NCBI GenBank assembly: GCA_019914945.1
Contig: CM034099.1
Location: 8,321,001-8,385,000, forward strand
From: Typha latifolia
Taxonomy: Eukaryota; Streptophyta; Magnoliopsida; Poales; Typhaceae
Reading direction: 5' to 3'
Length of the DNA: 64,000 nucleotides
Numbering within the stretch: the first letter of the stretch is position 1; each line of letters starts with the position of its first letter. The notes below the pieces were generated by a model. That model saw only the letters and a program-made list of their open reading frames with translations. It made no database searches and was not told the DNA's origin. Below, one piece after another: positions 1-12,219 of the stretch. A program made the position numbers and the translations under genes.

Positions 1-972
1 TCAAAGAATGGTTTGATTTGTTTCATGTATTTTTGTGAAGGAACTAGAACGACAAGATGGAATGCTCTTTTTATTTTTAAAAGAATCCGGTACGGTGATT
101 TATATATAACATATTATTATATATTTACATAATTATTTTAAATTTTATATATTAAAAATGTTAGACCGTAACCAAACACCTTTCAAACCATTATTATTTA
201 CATAGACCAACTCTAATAGAGTTCTAATACAGTTGGTAAGTACCTTGCCCATGACCAAGGATGTCATGAGCTCCAACTCTAGACAATATTGTGGAGAAAT
301 TATTTGGTAGTTGGTAGTTTAGTGGCCTGACTCGATTCGGTTGATGGCTCGATAGTGCGGTTACTTTGTTCGGCGACACATATGACTTGAAGCCTAGATT
401 AGGCAGCTAAAAGCTCAGTGGAGCATATATACCTTTGTATATAGCTCATGAATGATTAAAAAAATAATAATAAACACAACAACTTGGAGCAGGTCTCAAC
501 GGCGTAGCAATTGTTCGGCGACGCATATGATTTGAAGCCTATATTAAGTAGCTAAAAGCTTGGTGAAACCTAAGTGCCTTCGTATCTAGGGAGGAGATTT
601 TTTCTCTAGCCTTCGAGCTCATGAATGATTAAAAAAAAAACAATTGTTATTTACTTTATAAAAGATGATCACAGTAATAAGCAGCAATATCATTTAGTTA
701 CAATTATATTTAAAGAAAAACTTTTTTTTAAGGTGCTACACATTACACATATTCTGGATGCTATTGTAATCAAATATCCAGCTGCAATTATTCCAATTGA
801 AGAAATAATTGTATGTGTGATAGTGAGTCATGGACTTAATGGTAAAATTTCGACGAATCCTAATATTCAAATCAAATGCTTATAGTCAATAGCATCACAG
901 TCCATTATCCAATATCGAAATCATAGCTAAAAGGCCTAAAACCCCTCCTTGGGCGAAGCTCTCCTTATCAGA
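1..972. other. Intergenic region with an unnamed dispersed repeat
   Basis: No convincing gene. Positions 280-620 carry a repeat also found near 29210-29460 and, inverted, near 31325-31510. Within it a module beginning GTTCGGCGAC occurs twice, near 368 and 514. An 86-codon open frame at 625-885 is AT-driven, has no recognisable domain and overlaps the end of the repeat, so I do not call it a gene. The last stretch before 973 should hold the promoter and leader of the following gene, but I see no clear TATA box. Confidence 0.5.
280..620 (+). repeat. Dispersed repeat, copy 1, internally duplicated
   Basis: The stretch contains GTGGAGAAATTATTTGGT, then GACTCGATTCGGTTGATG, then two degenerate copies of a module of about 75 bp (near 368-440 and 514-590) that includes TTGAAGCCTA and AGCTAAAAGCT. 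The same blocks occur in the same order near 29210-29460 and inverted near 31325-31510. No coding potential is seen. Order and spacing suggest a non-autonomous transposable element, possibly LTR-derived, but I could not define its ends or a target duplication. Confidence 0.6.
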
Positions 973-2097
973 ATGTTAACTACTACCACTCGCTTCCTCC
1001 ACTCTCCCCCTCTCCCACCATCTCCTCCCAATCCCAAACCCAAACCCCACTTCCTCCTCTCCGCTTCCTCCTCTCTCGCGGTGCCTTCCAAATTCATCCG
1101 TCTCCCCTTCTCCAGCCCTGCTAAAATCTCTCTGAGTCAAAACCGCAAACACCTCTCGCGCACGCAAGTTCAAGCCTCTTCCTCCTCTTCTCCCGCGTTA
1201 AAACCATTCTCTTTCTCCTCCTTCGATCTCTCCCGCGTCACTCCTCTCACCATCTGCAAGTACTCTGCCTTCCTCTCCCTCGCCATCTTCGCCGTTAAAA
1301 GGACTACCTCCCTCCTCCTCAACCCTTTCTTCTGGACCTACTTTAGCTTCACCTGGGTGTTCTGGCCGTGGCTTTTCGCTTTCCTTCTCGCAATCTATGG
1401 GTTATACTGCTTCCGCAAGTGCTCGCTTGGCTCCGCCACCGTCTTCGAGCAGCTCGCCATCGTGACATCCGCCATCACCTGGCTCACATTGGTCCCTCCT
1501 GCTCACTTCAATGGGTTCTTGGAAGGCTGGCCCTTCGCCCTCTTCTTTGTCTACCATTACTTCTTCTTCTTCGAGGCCTCGGTGCGCAAGCGCCTCTACG
1601 GTGATCTCTACCCTCGTGCCCATGATCCCAAGTGGGACGTCGCCCTTCCCCGTGCATTCCAGATTAGTTTCGCAATCTTAGTGTTGATCGGGCATTGGCT
1701 CGCGGCACATGAAGGGCCGGAATTGCATCTCATTTCGGGGGGATGGGCCAATTTGGGGACATGGGTCTTGATTGCCATGGTGCTTTTTATGAGGTATCAT
1801 TCGGTTCTATACCTGGCTAACTATTCGGAGAAGGTGGTGGTGCCCACGGCGGTAGTGCAATTTGGGCCATACAGGTGGGTGCGGCATCCTATCTATGCAT
1901 CGACAATGCTGCTATTTGCGATAAATTGTGTCACATTGAGGGCGCCGCTAAGCTTGTTGTTCCTTGTTGCGACGTGCTTGGTCTATTATGGGAGGAAGGC
2001 AGAGTTGGAGGAGGCTCTGATGGTGGAGACCTTCGGGGAGAGGTATACGGAGTACATGAATAAGGTCAGATATAAGCTAATTCCTCTTGTATTCTGA
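973..2097 (+). CDS. Chloroplast membrane protein, ICMT/PEMT-like methyltransferase family
   Basis: Intronless gene for 374 aa. The first ATG in frame is at 973; the frame stays open a few codons upstream but without an ATG. Residues 1 to about 65 are rich in Ser, Pro, Thr and basic residues with almost no acidic ones, a typical plastid transit peptide. The rest is very hydrophobic with about six or seven likely membrane spans. Near the C terminus FGPYRWVRHPIYASTMLLFA matches the RHPxY signature of the isoprenylcysteine carboxyl methyltransferase / phospholipid methyltransferase superfamily, followed by the usual E-rich FGERYTEYM segment and a terminal R-x-x-L-I-P-like motif. In the family these parts bind S-adenosylmethionine at the membrane. 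Family membership is well supported. The substrate is unknown; plant members are usually annotated only as ICMT-like. The first half of the gene is C-rich compared with its AT-rich surroundings, which is common for transit-peptide sequences. Confidence 0.85.
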   Translation: MLTTTTRFLHSPPLPPSPPNPKPKPHFLLSASSSLAVPSKFIRLPFSSPAKISLSQNRKHLSRTQVQASSSSSPALKPFSFSSFDLSRVTPLTICKYSAFLSLAIFAVKRTTSLLLNPFFWTYFSFTWVFWPWLFAFLLAIYGLYCFRKCSLGSATVFEQLAIVTSAITWLTLVPPAHFNGFLEGWPFALFFVYHYFFFFEASVRKRLYGDLYPRAHDPKWDVALPRAFQISFAILVLIGHWLAAHEGPELHLISGGWANLGTWVLIAMVLFMRYHSVLYLANYSEKVVVPTAVVQFGPYRWVRHPIYASTMLLFAINCVTLRAPLSLLFLVATCLVYYGRKAELEEALMVETFGERYTEYMNKVRYKLIPLVF

Positions 2098-5000
2098 TTA
2101 ATTTAGGATTCCTAATGCTTGTGGTTTCTGATGTTGGTCTGGTTCTTAGTCTCTTTAGGTTGAATTTTGAGATAATGAGATGTCGGAATGTGAGTGCAAA
2201 GAATGTACCTTTATGTTAATCTTCTCTTGGCTTTTTATCTTCTTGTTGCACTTCTTAATAATCACAGAGGTTGTATTTTCTTGTTTTCTTTATGCTACCT
2301 TTTCCATGCAAATTTTTAAAAATAACCAAGTATGGAGGAAGAAGGGAATTAAACTTAATCAAGATGATTATTTCAATCAATTTTCGCAAGAGTTTTAAGT
2401 TGGTTGGAGTAAAATATTTTCTGTTTAGTTGCTTTCTCCTTGACAACAAAGGGATTAGGCAAGTCCTGATCAAGTTCCAAATTCTTTTGCTGCTCCTTTA
2501 TTAGATATTCCAGCTGCTTTTCTTTAAGAGGCCTTGTATGTCATGGTGCATGTTTATTAGTCAATAACACTTGGCCAGTCATTGATTACCTACTGACGCA
2601 ACTCATGATATATATATTTATACAGTGATTTGCAACTTATGGGTATTTATACCCCTTTTTGATATTACATTCTTGTCTCACCAAAGTTTTTCTTTCCTGA
2701 AGACATGATTATCTAATTATTGCAGATTTTAGCCTCTAAAGACTTACAGAACCAAGAATATATATAGATGGAATGTTTCTAGTACTAAGTACCAATTTAC
2801 AAAATACATTAGAATGTAAATGGAGATGTTGTCACTTGTCAGTGATGTTTGAAACAGACCGTTGCTGAAGAAAGGTAAAGACAATGCCTTAAGGTCTAGT
2901 TATATCATTAAATTCCCCTATAGAACTTTCTGTTTTCACACTTCACATCCATATACCTGTTCTCTGTGCCCAAATGAATTAGATGTTCCAAGAAATAAAT
3001 GTAAGTAGACTGTTCTTTCTTGGGCAGCTTTAAGTTGAACACACGTATTACTGTGCGTCTTGCTGATGTTATGAGTAGATATTGAAGCAATTAAAATCAT
3101 TTCTTTTTGAGTATTGTCATCATATGAAAGCTTTTGAAGAACTCCAATTTCATGTTTTCTCTCTCTATTTATATGATGAATGGATGAATGAGATTTATCA
3201 TATCCATAAGTATATATGAAATATAGGCACCTTTGGACAAAGAGATACATTAATCTACATGATAAAATACTGATTGGGACAGTTAAGGACTAAAACTGCT
3301 CCAAATTTTAGTCATTAACTGCATTAACAAAAAAACTGCCCCATCATTAATTCTCTACGGACCAACTAGTCTTGCACATCTTAACTAACTTTATTAATCA
3401 AAGTCCCCCCAAGCTAGGTGCACTTGGAAACATGTTATTGAATTGTCATAACTCATAACTTCAACCTCCGACTCTTGCTAAGATGTATGATATAACATCC
3501 TGATTTTTGTGCTCATCTTTGTAATATCAAATATCGGTAGGCTCTGACCAGTACTAACATCTATGACCCAACCTGTTTTTCCATGTATCTCCTTGTAAAT
3601 TTCCAATACTTGTACAAGTTATCCTTCTGTTTTACAAGCTTGTGAGGATCACCTGCCTTTTTAGAGCCAAAAAATTCAGATATTGGATATCTGTGACAGT
3701 GACTATAATAGGTAACAGCATGCTCCAGTTATGGATCTTGTACTAATATACCACCTTATATGCTCAACTAAACTAGAGTTGCAGTTGGGTTTCGGTGAAC
3801 TTTTATCTTGATTGTGTTCTTACATGGGTCAAGACCTATATACTAAATGTTCTTATAGTAGTGCATATACTTGCTTACACATAAAACTAGATCCTCTATT
3901 AAGGAGTGTAAACTGTTTAGCCGCTTCATGGAGTTGCTTGTTTAACTGACCAACCTGTGCTGGTAGTTTCTAGTTTTTATGAACTAAGATCTACGTTTGA
4001 ATCAATCATTGAGCTTAGAGTCATTTTGTTCTTCCATCGAGGGCTTCTCTTGTTCTACTGAAATAAATAACAAATTTTGACTTTCTAGATATTTCATGGT
4101 TGGATTACTCATCCTGTCATTCTGAAAATCGGCTCTGGAACACACCACCATTTTAGTACCTTCCATTGATGTATCCTCCTCTCTTTATTGATGTCCATAT
4201 AATTTCTTTTTGGACAAATAGATAAACAATGACCGGAAAACAGGTTGGTCATGAATAAACCAGATTCTGTAGGAGCTAGCGTGATCTAGTCTCGACTAAG
4301 AGATGGAGATAGGGTAAGTTTGTAACATTCATCGCAGATTTTCCTTATATTTTGTTTTTTTTAATTGAAATGAGTTAGCTTAGTTCATAGTGCAATTAAT
4401 TCTATAATTTATATAGGTCAGCCTGATTGTGTTAGAAACCTTAAATTCACACCTTCAATTTGGTTTAACTTTAATATCTTTGAAATTTGTCAAATGTGTA
4501 TATCAAGTTCCATATATTAGTTGAAGCATATTATCGCTAGAATTCACTCTCGTACAGGATAGAACTATGAATCATGAAATGGAATGACTTGAATTAAGAG
4601 AAAACCCAGTTTTATGTACAACAGCATATTTTGGTAGACCTTTTTGTATAGATAGATTTTACGTCTTTCGCTATTTTAGGCCCTTATATAGTGATACATT
4701 TTAACATAATGTAAATATGGATTGGTTACTCTCTTCTTCTTCTTCTTCTTCTTCTTCTTCTTCTTCTTCTTCTTCTAAAATTATTACTTTTTCGTATCAC
4801 ATCAAATATAATCATGATATCACTAAATCGGTTTATAACTAAATGTCATATTTATTAAACCTGTTTTAAGCTACCAAATTCAAATTTAAGAAATAAGCAC
4901 AGCAAACCAGATATAGAAGTTACACTACATCCAAACAATTCATTTTTGAGTCATGGAGTCGACTCAATTTCCAATCTATAACATGTAAATTTTGTCTTTG

Positions 5001-5973
5001 CAAATCTTAACAATTTAAACATTTTCTAATTGGATTGACAATATAAGCATAAAACTAAAGAAACATTAAACGAGATATCCTATCACTAAGTAATAAGAAA
5101 TTTAAAGCCTCGAACCAAAGTACCAAATAGGCTGATGGGATTGTGCTCACATGGTTTTAGGAGCTCATACTATGAGTGTTCTCATGTTTAAATTCTAACG
5201 GCAACCGTTTAACTGGGTCAAATAGTTCTCATGTTTGGATGAACCCTCACCGTTCATGCAGGATCCCCATAAGATTATTGGACTGGTCAGCCGGACAAAC
5301 CAACCTCCATTGTTAGCTTTACTTCACCTTCTAAAGAGTGATTGATTGATTCAGTGTCGGTGAATTAGACCGAGATCATCTACTTCAGAATGTAACGTAA
5401 TGGATTTGATATTAGTCCTTTTTTTTTTTGGTTTGTTGTTGTGCTAAAACTAAGCCTATGAATATTAGATTCCAGTAAATTAACTCGTCCGTAATAAAAG
5501 AATTCTCCTTTAATCAGCTTGGGCCAAATTTAATTTAGAATCATACATAAATTGTAACGGCACTCATAATATATGCAGATAACCTCTATAATCTATAGTA
5601 TTGCTCTAGTTTTATTTGTAATAATGTATGGATCACGGTATGCAGATATTAATTTCCTATTAGAAGTATATGAATATAAACATGGATCCAAATCAAAGCT
5701 GAAAGGAAACTAAATAGATCAAAGACAACGACTATAATTTCACACCCCTAATTTTTTTCCCCACATAAAACTCTACTAACTGAAAGTTGATCGACAAGGA
5801 GAAAATTTTCCACCTGAATAATTGAATACAGATATAAAGACTAAAGACCGCAAAATGCTAATAATACAAGCGTGGCCATATGCATGCAAACTTTAAATCT
5901 TGCATCATAAATTATGCAAACTTTATAATCTTGCATCATATCACGGTAAAAATATTTACCATGCTGGTTACCA
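2098..5973. other. Intergenic region between the methyltransferase gene and ARP5
   Basis: This AT-rich stretch should contain the 3' UTR of the upstream gene just after 2097 and that of ARP5 just before 5974, which is transcribed toward it. Short open frames near 2180-2500 and 2908-3250 overlap on both strands, have no domain and look random. A TTC microsatellite lies at about 4733-4775. I see no other gene. Confidence 0.5.
4731..4776. repeat. (TTC)n microsatellite
   Basis: About fifteen perfect TTC units, intergenic. Confidence 0.95.
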
Positions 5974-8900
5974 TCATAATGTGTACACTATATTGTATCT
6001 ACTAAGCCAGTTTTCACCTTTCTCGTAATAATCTTGCATGCTGAAAGTTTGAGTAGGGAATTGTAAAGAAGTGGCATAAGCAGCGGCACCTCTCCATGCA
6101 TCTAAGATTGGATCTGATGCTCTCACCACTTTTAAAGGGGAAAGATATGGACGGACTTGCCGGATTCCAGCTTCCAAGCGAGGCACCAAACCAGGGAAGA
6201 GAGAGCTCCCCCCAGTCACAAGAACGGAATTACTGATGCGGTCCCTGATTGAATCATCAACACTCGATAACCTCCTAAGCGAGACTCCAGTCATCTCATC
6301 CAGGCCAGCTTGATCAACTCCAACCATGCCAGGCTGAAATAGTATTTCGGGACAACGAAAGCGTTCCACCCCAATAATGATCTGATAGTCTTCTGCAGTT
6401 GAAGGGCGGAAACGAAGAAGCTCTGGAGTTCCTTGTAGCTGGATGGTATCAGGTTTAGCCACAAAAGTAGGATCTATGTCCTGCACAAAACATCAAAAGA
6501 TCTTGTATAAAAGCACGATCAGCAAGGTTAAAGAGTGTGACTGTTGAACAGAGTAAGTCCTGCTACATTGTTGCAGCAAAGAGTGACTATTAAACAGAGC
6601 AAGTCCCGCTACAGTATTGCAGCTTCACTGTTGGAAGCGGGTATTGCATGATTGCATCATAATGCAGCTTAGCAGAACGTAATGCAACATCACATCAGGA
6701 TGCTCAAACTAACTAAATATATAGTTCAAATATTTACATTACCATGCAGGGGAAAGAAAATCTCAAGAAACAAAAAGATTCATGAGATGCAAGTTATCAG
6801 CACATCAGGATGCTCAAACAAACTAAATCTATAGTTCATGTATTTACATTACATGCAGGGGAAAGAAAATGTCTCAAGAATTAAAAAGATCCATGAGATT
6901 CAAGTTATCAGATCAAGGTCGCGATAGGCATGCTTAGAATCTCAAGACGAATAACTTGCTAGCAGTAAGATTAGCATCCAAATATGCGTAACTAAAATTG
7001 TCAAGATGCAGGGACATAATTTTACAGTAATTAAAACAAGTTTCTGACTGGTGCATGCTTTTAGGTAATACAAGCTCTACTTTTTTCTAGTTAACACTTA
7101 ACATGCATAAGCAAGCAGTAGCAGGAAACTGACCTGGAGCTTAGATGACACACGAGCTAGTTCAGCTTCATCATCATCTTGCCCGTTGTCATCATCATCA
7201 TTGTCTTTGCTCATCAGTTTATAGAGTTGCCAATCTTCATCTCGTGCCCCAAATGTATCCTCACCTTTTCCTCGATCAAATGCTGCAGTTGTCAGAAGGC
7301 GCATTCTTTCCCTTTGAGCTGCATTTAGACGTTCACCGCGCCCCACACCACCTGACGAATTGTGATTACCATTCGTACGGGTGCCGTTTGTTTTCAGCCG
7401 CTGCTTCTGCTCAACTTTCTCAGAGAGTTCTTTATATTTAGCTCGGAGCTCTTCAAGGTACAGCTCTGGGTTTTCCCTGCATTTAGATAGAGCATAATCA
7501 GAGAAGCAGCACTCAATATGGTTATGAATATAAACTAATATGGATCTAATGCTAATAACATGCCAACATTTTGAGCAATTACTGTGCAAAGCTGAAAAAC
7601 CAATCCTGCAGAAGTGAGAAGCCACAGAATTACAGAAGTGCCAGAACCAGAATTGATGTTCCTAGACTTACGAAATCTAAAAATTTTGGTCATGGACACA
7701 ATATAACAGAGAACAATAACCTTCATTTCTTTACCTACCACAATAATAGAGCATTGGCATCTAGTCCCAGTTTTCCAAGTACTACAAGATATTAAGACCA
7801 AGTTTAATCACTTAAAATTTATAATTAGATTTTAGGTGTCAAAATATACTAGCAGACATAAAGTGCATGGTGAATGACATGCTAGGCCTTTTCTTTTCCT
7901 AATAAAAGATACAATAATTTAACAGAGCCTGTTTCTTGACTAAACCAAAAGAGTAAGAATAGCTTGGTCTACTGTAATTTATGTGATATTATAAGCTATC
8001 ATAACTAAGAACACCCTTTTCAGATTGAAAGACTGAAAAAATAAAAAACCGCTTGCACAAAGTATCAGATTGCAGTGGAAAAGGTTAAAAAAAATCTCTA
8101 GACAATCAGAAACTGTGGTATACATGCCAGTTTTTTGCATCCATACAAGAGATGGATTAATTGTGAGTCTAACAAATGGAAGCAAATTTGAATACTTCTG
8201 AAAATTAGGATACTTAATGAGAGGTCAAAACCTATGGTACAAATAAATACTATTTTCGTAGAGTGTGCGGAAATTTTATCCAACCATTGAAAATTTCAAT
8301 GCATTTGTAAATTGGCAAGAAAATGTAACAAGCATCACATCTGCATTTTCACTTGAGACATAGGACAGCATACAAGCGTTTTTCTTCATCTTGTTGATTT
8401 TGCATCTCCCTCATAGTTTCTTCTTCAAAGCGTTTTTTCTTCGCGCGCAACCGGCCCTCGGTTGTGGTCTTAAGAAAAATCTGCTTCCTCTTTTCTTTTA
8501 CCTGATGAATGAAAAGCTTGCCATGTCAACAGAAAAGATAGACAGGAACCAAATATCTCTGATTTCATCAATATGGAACTGGCTCCCACATTTAACCAGT
8601 ATGTTCGGAAAGAAGTTAAAAGCCAAAGAACAATAGGTGATTGGAAAATAGAGAGAAAAACTAGTACACCTGCTCTGGTGTCAACATGTCATCAGGAACA
8701 GAGGCAAGTGGATATTTCTCTGCCAATGAAGCATCTAACTTCTCCTCAGTACCATTTGGCTCACCTTTTGCTTTACGCAAGGATTGAGTTACTCTTAAAA
8801 GAGCAGATTCAAGTTCTTGCAAGGAGAGATACCCAGTTTTGGCCAGGAGAGCTGAGAAGTCAGGTTCTTCCACTTCTTCTAGCTGCTGTAGTAGATCTTC

Positions 8901-11900
8901 CAAACCACGTAGCTCATTTTCGAGCTCCGAAATTCTAAGAGATCTCTTGGATGCAGCCATCTCTCTCAGCCGTTGACCCTGTTTTTCCTTCAAAGCTGCC
9001 TTTCTTGCAAGTTCTTCTTGAGATGGTGCCTCTTCTTGAGGAGGAGCAACCCATGGTAGCTGCCAACACCTAGTCTTTTCTTTCGCTTCTTCCTTATCTT
9101 TCTGCAAAGATATTTGACATTGTCAAATAAGTGATGAGAATGGTAAAGTCCAATATGCATCAAAGTCTCAGCATAAATCTAGTTTTCATCCCAAGACCCT
9201 GAATTCCAAACATGAAATCAAACGGATCTTAAATAAAAAGAAGACATCTCCACCATATGATCCACTAACTTGGGTATTCTCTTGTGTAAGCCACTAAATG
9301 CAAATGGAAGCAGTTTTTCTACTGCTACCTCAAACATGTCAGTGCATGCACAAAAAAAAGAAGGAAAAACAGCATTGATGAGTTTTTTACTAGGACAAAT
9401 AGGCAAAGTGAAAAAGATAAAAATGAACTTGGATAAGAGGAAACCCAACAAATAATTTTTAAAAACAGAACAAGGAGAAATATAATTGTTCCAGAGGTTA
9501 TATCCAGAACTTAACTGGAAATCTGGAAGAGAGTTGCTCATTGAAGGTCATGTAACACCAGTAACTTTTGGGCCAACACAATATTTTATAAGCACATGAA
9601 ACAGGTAGGCAAAATGAGGAGATTTCAGTCAGTAACTGATATCAGCTAAGGATGATAACTTTAAAGGACAGCTTGACTAGACCTCATTATTTATGGGAAC
9701 AGGATAAATTTTGAACATTAACTCACGCCTGTTTTCAATTAATTTTTGATGAAAATCACAATGGAAAGAAGAAAAAGCCCCCTGTGGAATCTGAAACGGA
9801 AGAAAAAATTTGGGCAATTCTATTTCTGCTCGAAATAAAGAGATAAGACAATGAAAGGCAAGATTTCAATGATGAAAACAGGGAAAGAGTGAACAAACTG
9901 TGAAAAAGACCAATTATGGTTAAAAACGAATCAAAGACAAAAGAACTAACTCACCTTAACAGTTATACTTGAAACCACAATTGAAGAGGTACTATAAAAG
10001 TCAGTAGGAAAGAATGCTAATATCCTTTTCAAAAAACATTTTGCAAATGAATGTCAAAAAATGCAGTTGCAGAATTCCTGACTGTTTTCTGTGCTTTTGG
10101 TTTAGAAGGTTAAACCATAATTGAAGACCAATAAGCCTTATTTGGTAATCTCTCACTAAAAGTGGATTATCAATTTATTGCTTTTTCAATCAAGTTAGCC
10201 AGCTCTTGTTCCTGACTGTTGCGTCATTTACTAAAGACTGTGACCTCCCACATTTGCACTACAAAATCTCATGGACAAGATACCTGAATGAACCTATGAA
10301 ATAGATCATAAGTAGACTCCGTGACTGAACTTGCTTCTGAAACACCATTTACTTTAACGCTTGTCATAAAACTCTTCTGTGAACTCTCTCAAACTAAGAA
10401 ATGTGCTGCTCCATGCTACTTTGAAATGCCTATTTTAATCTACTAGCTTTCTATCCTACAGGAGCAAGCAGGTGAATCCATGCTTACCCATGTCGACACC
10501 AATCTGGCATAATAATCTGTTATTCTACGGCAATCCTTCCATACACTCGTGACACGGATGCTTGTAAATAAAACAGGAAACTTGGTAGTTGGCCTTCTTT
10601 ATTTTCAAAACACAAATTTACATCGAGAAATGCCCTTATAAACAAACAAGTTATAGTAACATGAAATTAAGAATATACTTTTTCCAATCTCAGTACATGC
10701 ACACAGTAAAAATGTTGGCAACAAATCATCCTACAAAGTGCATTGATTTTTATGTAGAAAATATTGGCATTATTCCTTTAAAAATATATGCAGCAACAAA
10801 GATGCGCAAAGAGAATAAAGCTGCGCACTTGAAATATTTGCAATTCTGACATGTAATCCAGAGCTATATAACAGTGTTCCATCTTCAGCTCTTCAGCCTT
10901 TTCCCATGTAATGCTTGACCTATGAAAAATTAAATTTAGACATAGACTTGCAAGATGATCAAGAAAGAAGATAAAATGTAATCAACAAAAAGTAGCGCTA
11001 CATACATGTGATATGGGTACTTAAGGGATAGAAGCTGCTTCAGAAAGTCAGTAATATGATATCCGCCAACATTAGTTCTGCAGCATGCATCATATACAGG
11101 CTCTCCTTTTACAAACTAAAAGATAAAATAGTTAGATCCTAATTAAGAGTTATACACTTCATTATAAAACGGAAAGAATAAAATTCGGAGAGCAGATACA
11201 AAGATCATGCACATTTGCAGGCATACCATTGTGCATGAAGGCAGGTGGTTGATTCAAGCATGAAAGACACTACAAACCATTCGGTGTAGTTTTTAATTAA
11301 AAAAGAAGTTGGAAAATGACAGCCTACATTTTATCAACTTCACAGTGTGAACCCTGTGTTATCACTTATCGCTACTTGCAAATGCACCTTTCTCTAAAAT
11401 TATCAAGGTATATCCCAGATTAAGATAAACTTAATGCCATTTATCCATATGGAATAGAGTAATGGAAAATCCCGTAATTTGAGGTTTATTTTTCTGTAAA
11501 ACTTAAACTGCGCTTCTTCTGTGTCCAAAAATCTTCAACCTTTAGGAAAGATAGTCTTTGTAACAGCCCATTGTCGGCAGACCCAGAGACCCAAGACATC
11601 ATCAAGCAAAGGAAGCCTACCACTAGCAAATCAAACGTTCTTCACCACACCTCTCTTGTGGACATCGGCTCCATTCTGATCTGCACCCATCATCTTTGCA
11701 CAAGGGCATCAAAAGATCTAGTCAAAAAAAAAGCAACTAGACCACCCCTCCTTTCAATCTTTTTGAGTACCACTCAGTGAGTAATTATGCTATCTAGAGA
11801 TGAGATCATCTTTTGCAGTAGATCTTCAGTTTGTTTGCTGCATTATGGAGGCCATATTTCTTTGTTTGTTGACTTGGGAAGACCATCTTATGTTAAAAGA

Positions 11901-12160
11901 TCAAATAGTTTCTGGGAAATCTAAATTCGGAACTCATGTCAGCCATCTCGTCATTTCTCTATTCTATCCAAGGAAGTATATTGCAATCAGAAACTTCAAT
12001 GCATTTAATGCAAAACTTTAACACGGATATTTCTGTTTTGCTTAATATTTTGTTTGTAAAGAGGAATGAACTGATCCAGTCTTAGCAATGGAAGTCCTTC
12101 ATGTCGCCCTGGATAGCAGAGAACGCTAGGAGCATAAAGAAAAGACCCTAAATGAGAAAC

Positions 12161-12219
<59 letters not shown>

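Noticed and set aside
625..885. 86-codon open frame near the left edge
   Set aside because: AT-driven composition (Ile/Lys rich), no domain, and overlap with the end of a dispersed repeat.
949..972. Start of the methyltransferase-like gene at 949
   Set aside because: The codon at 949 is TTG; the first ATG in frame is at 973 and leaves a complete transit peptide.
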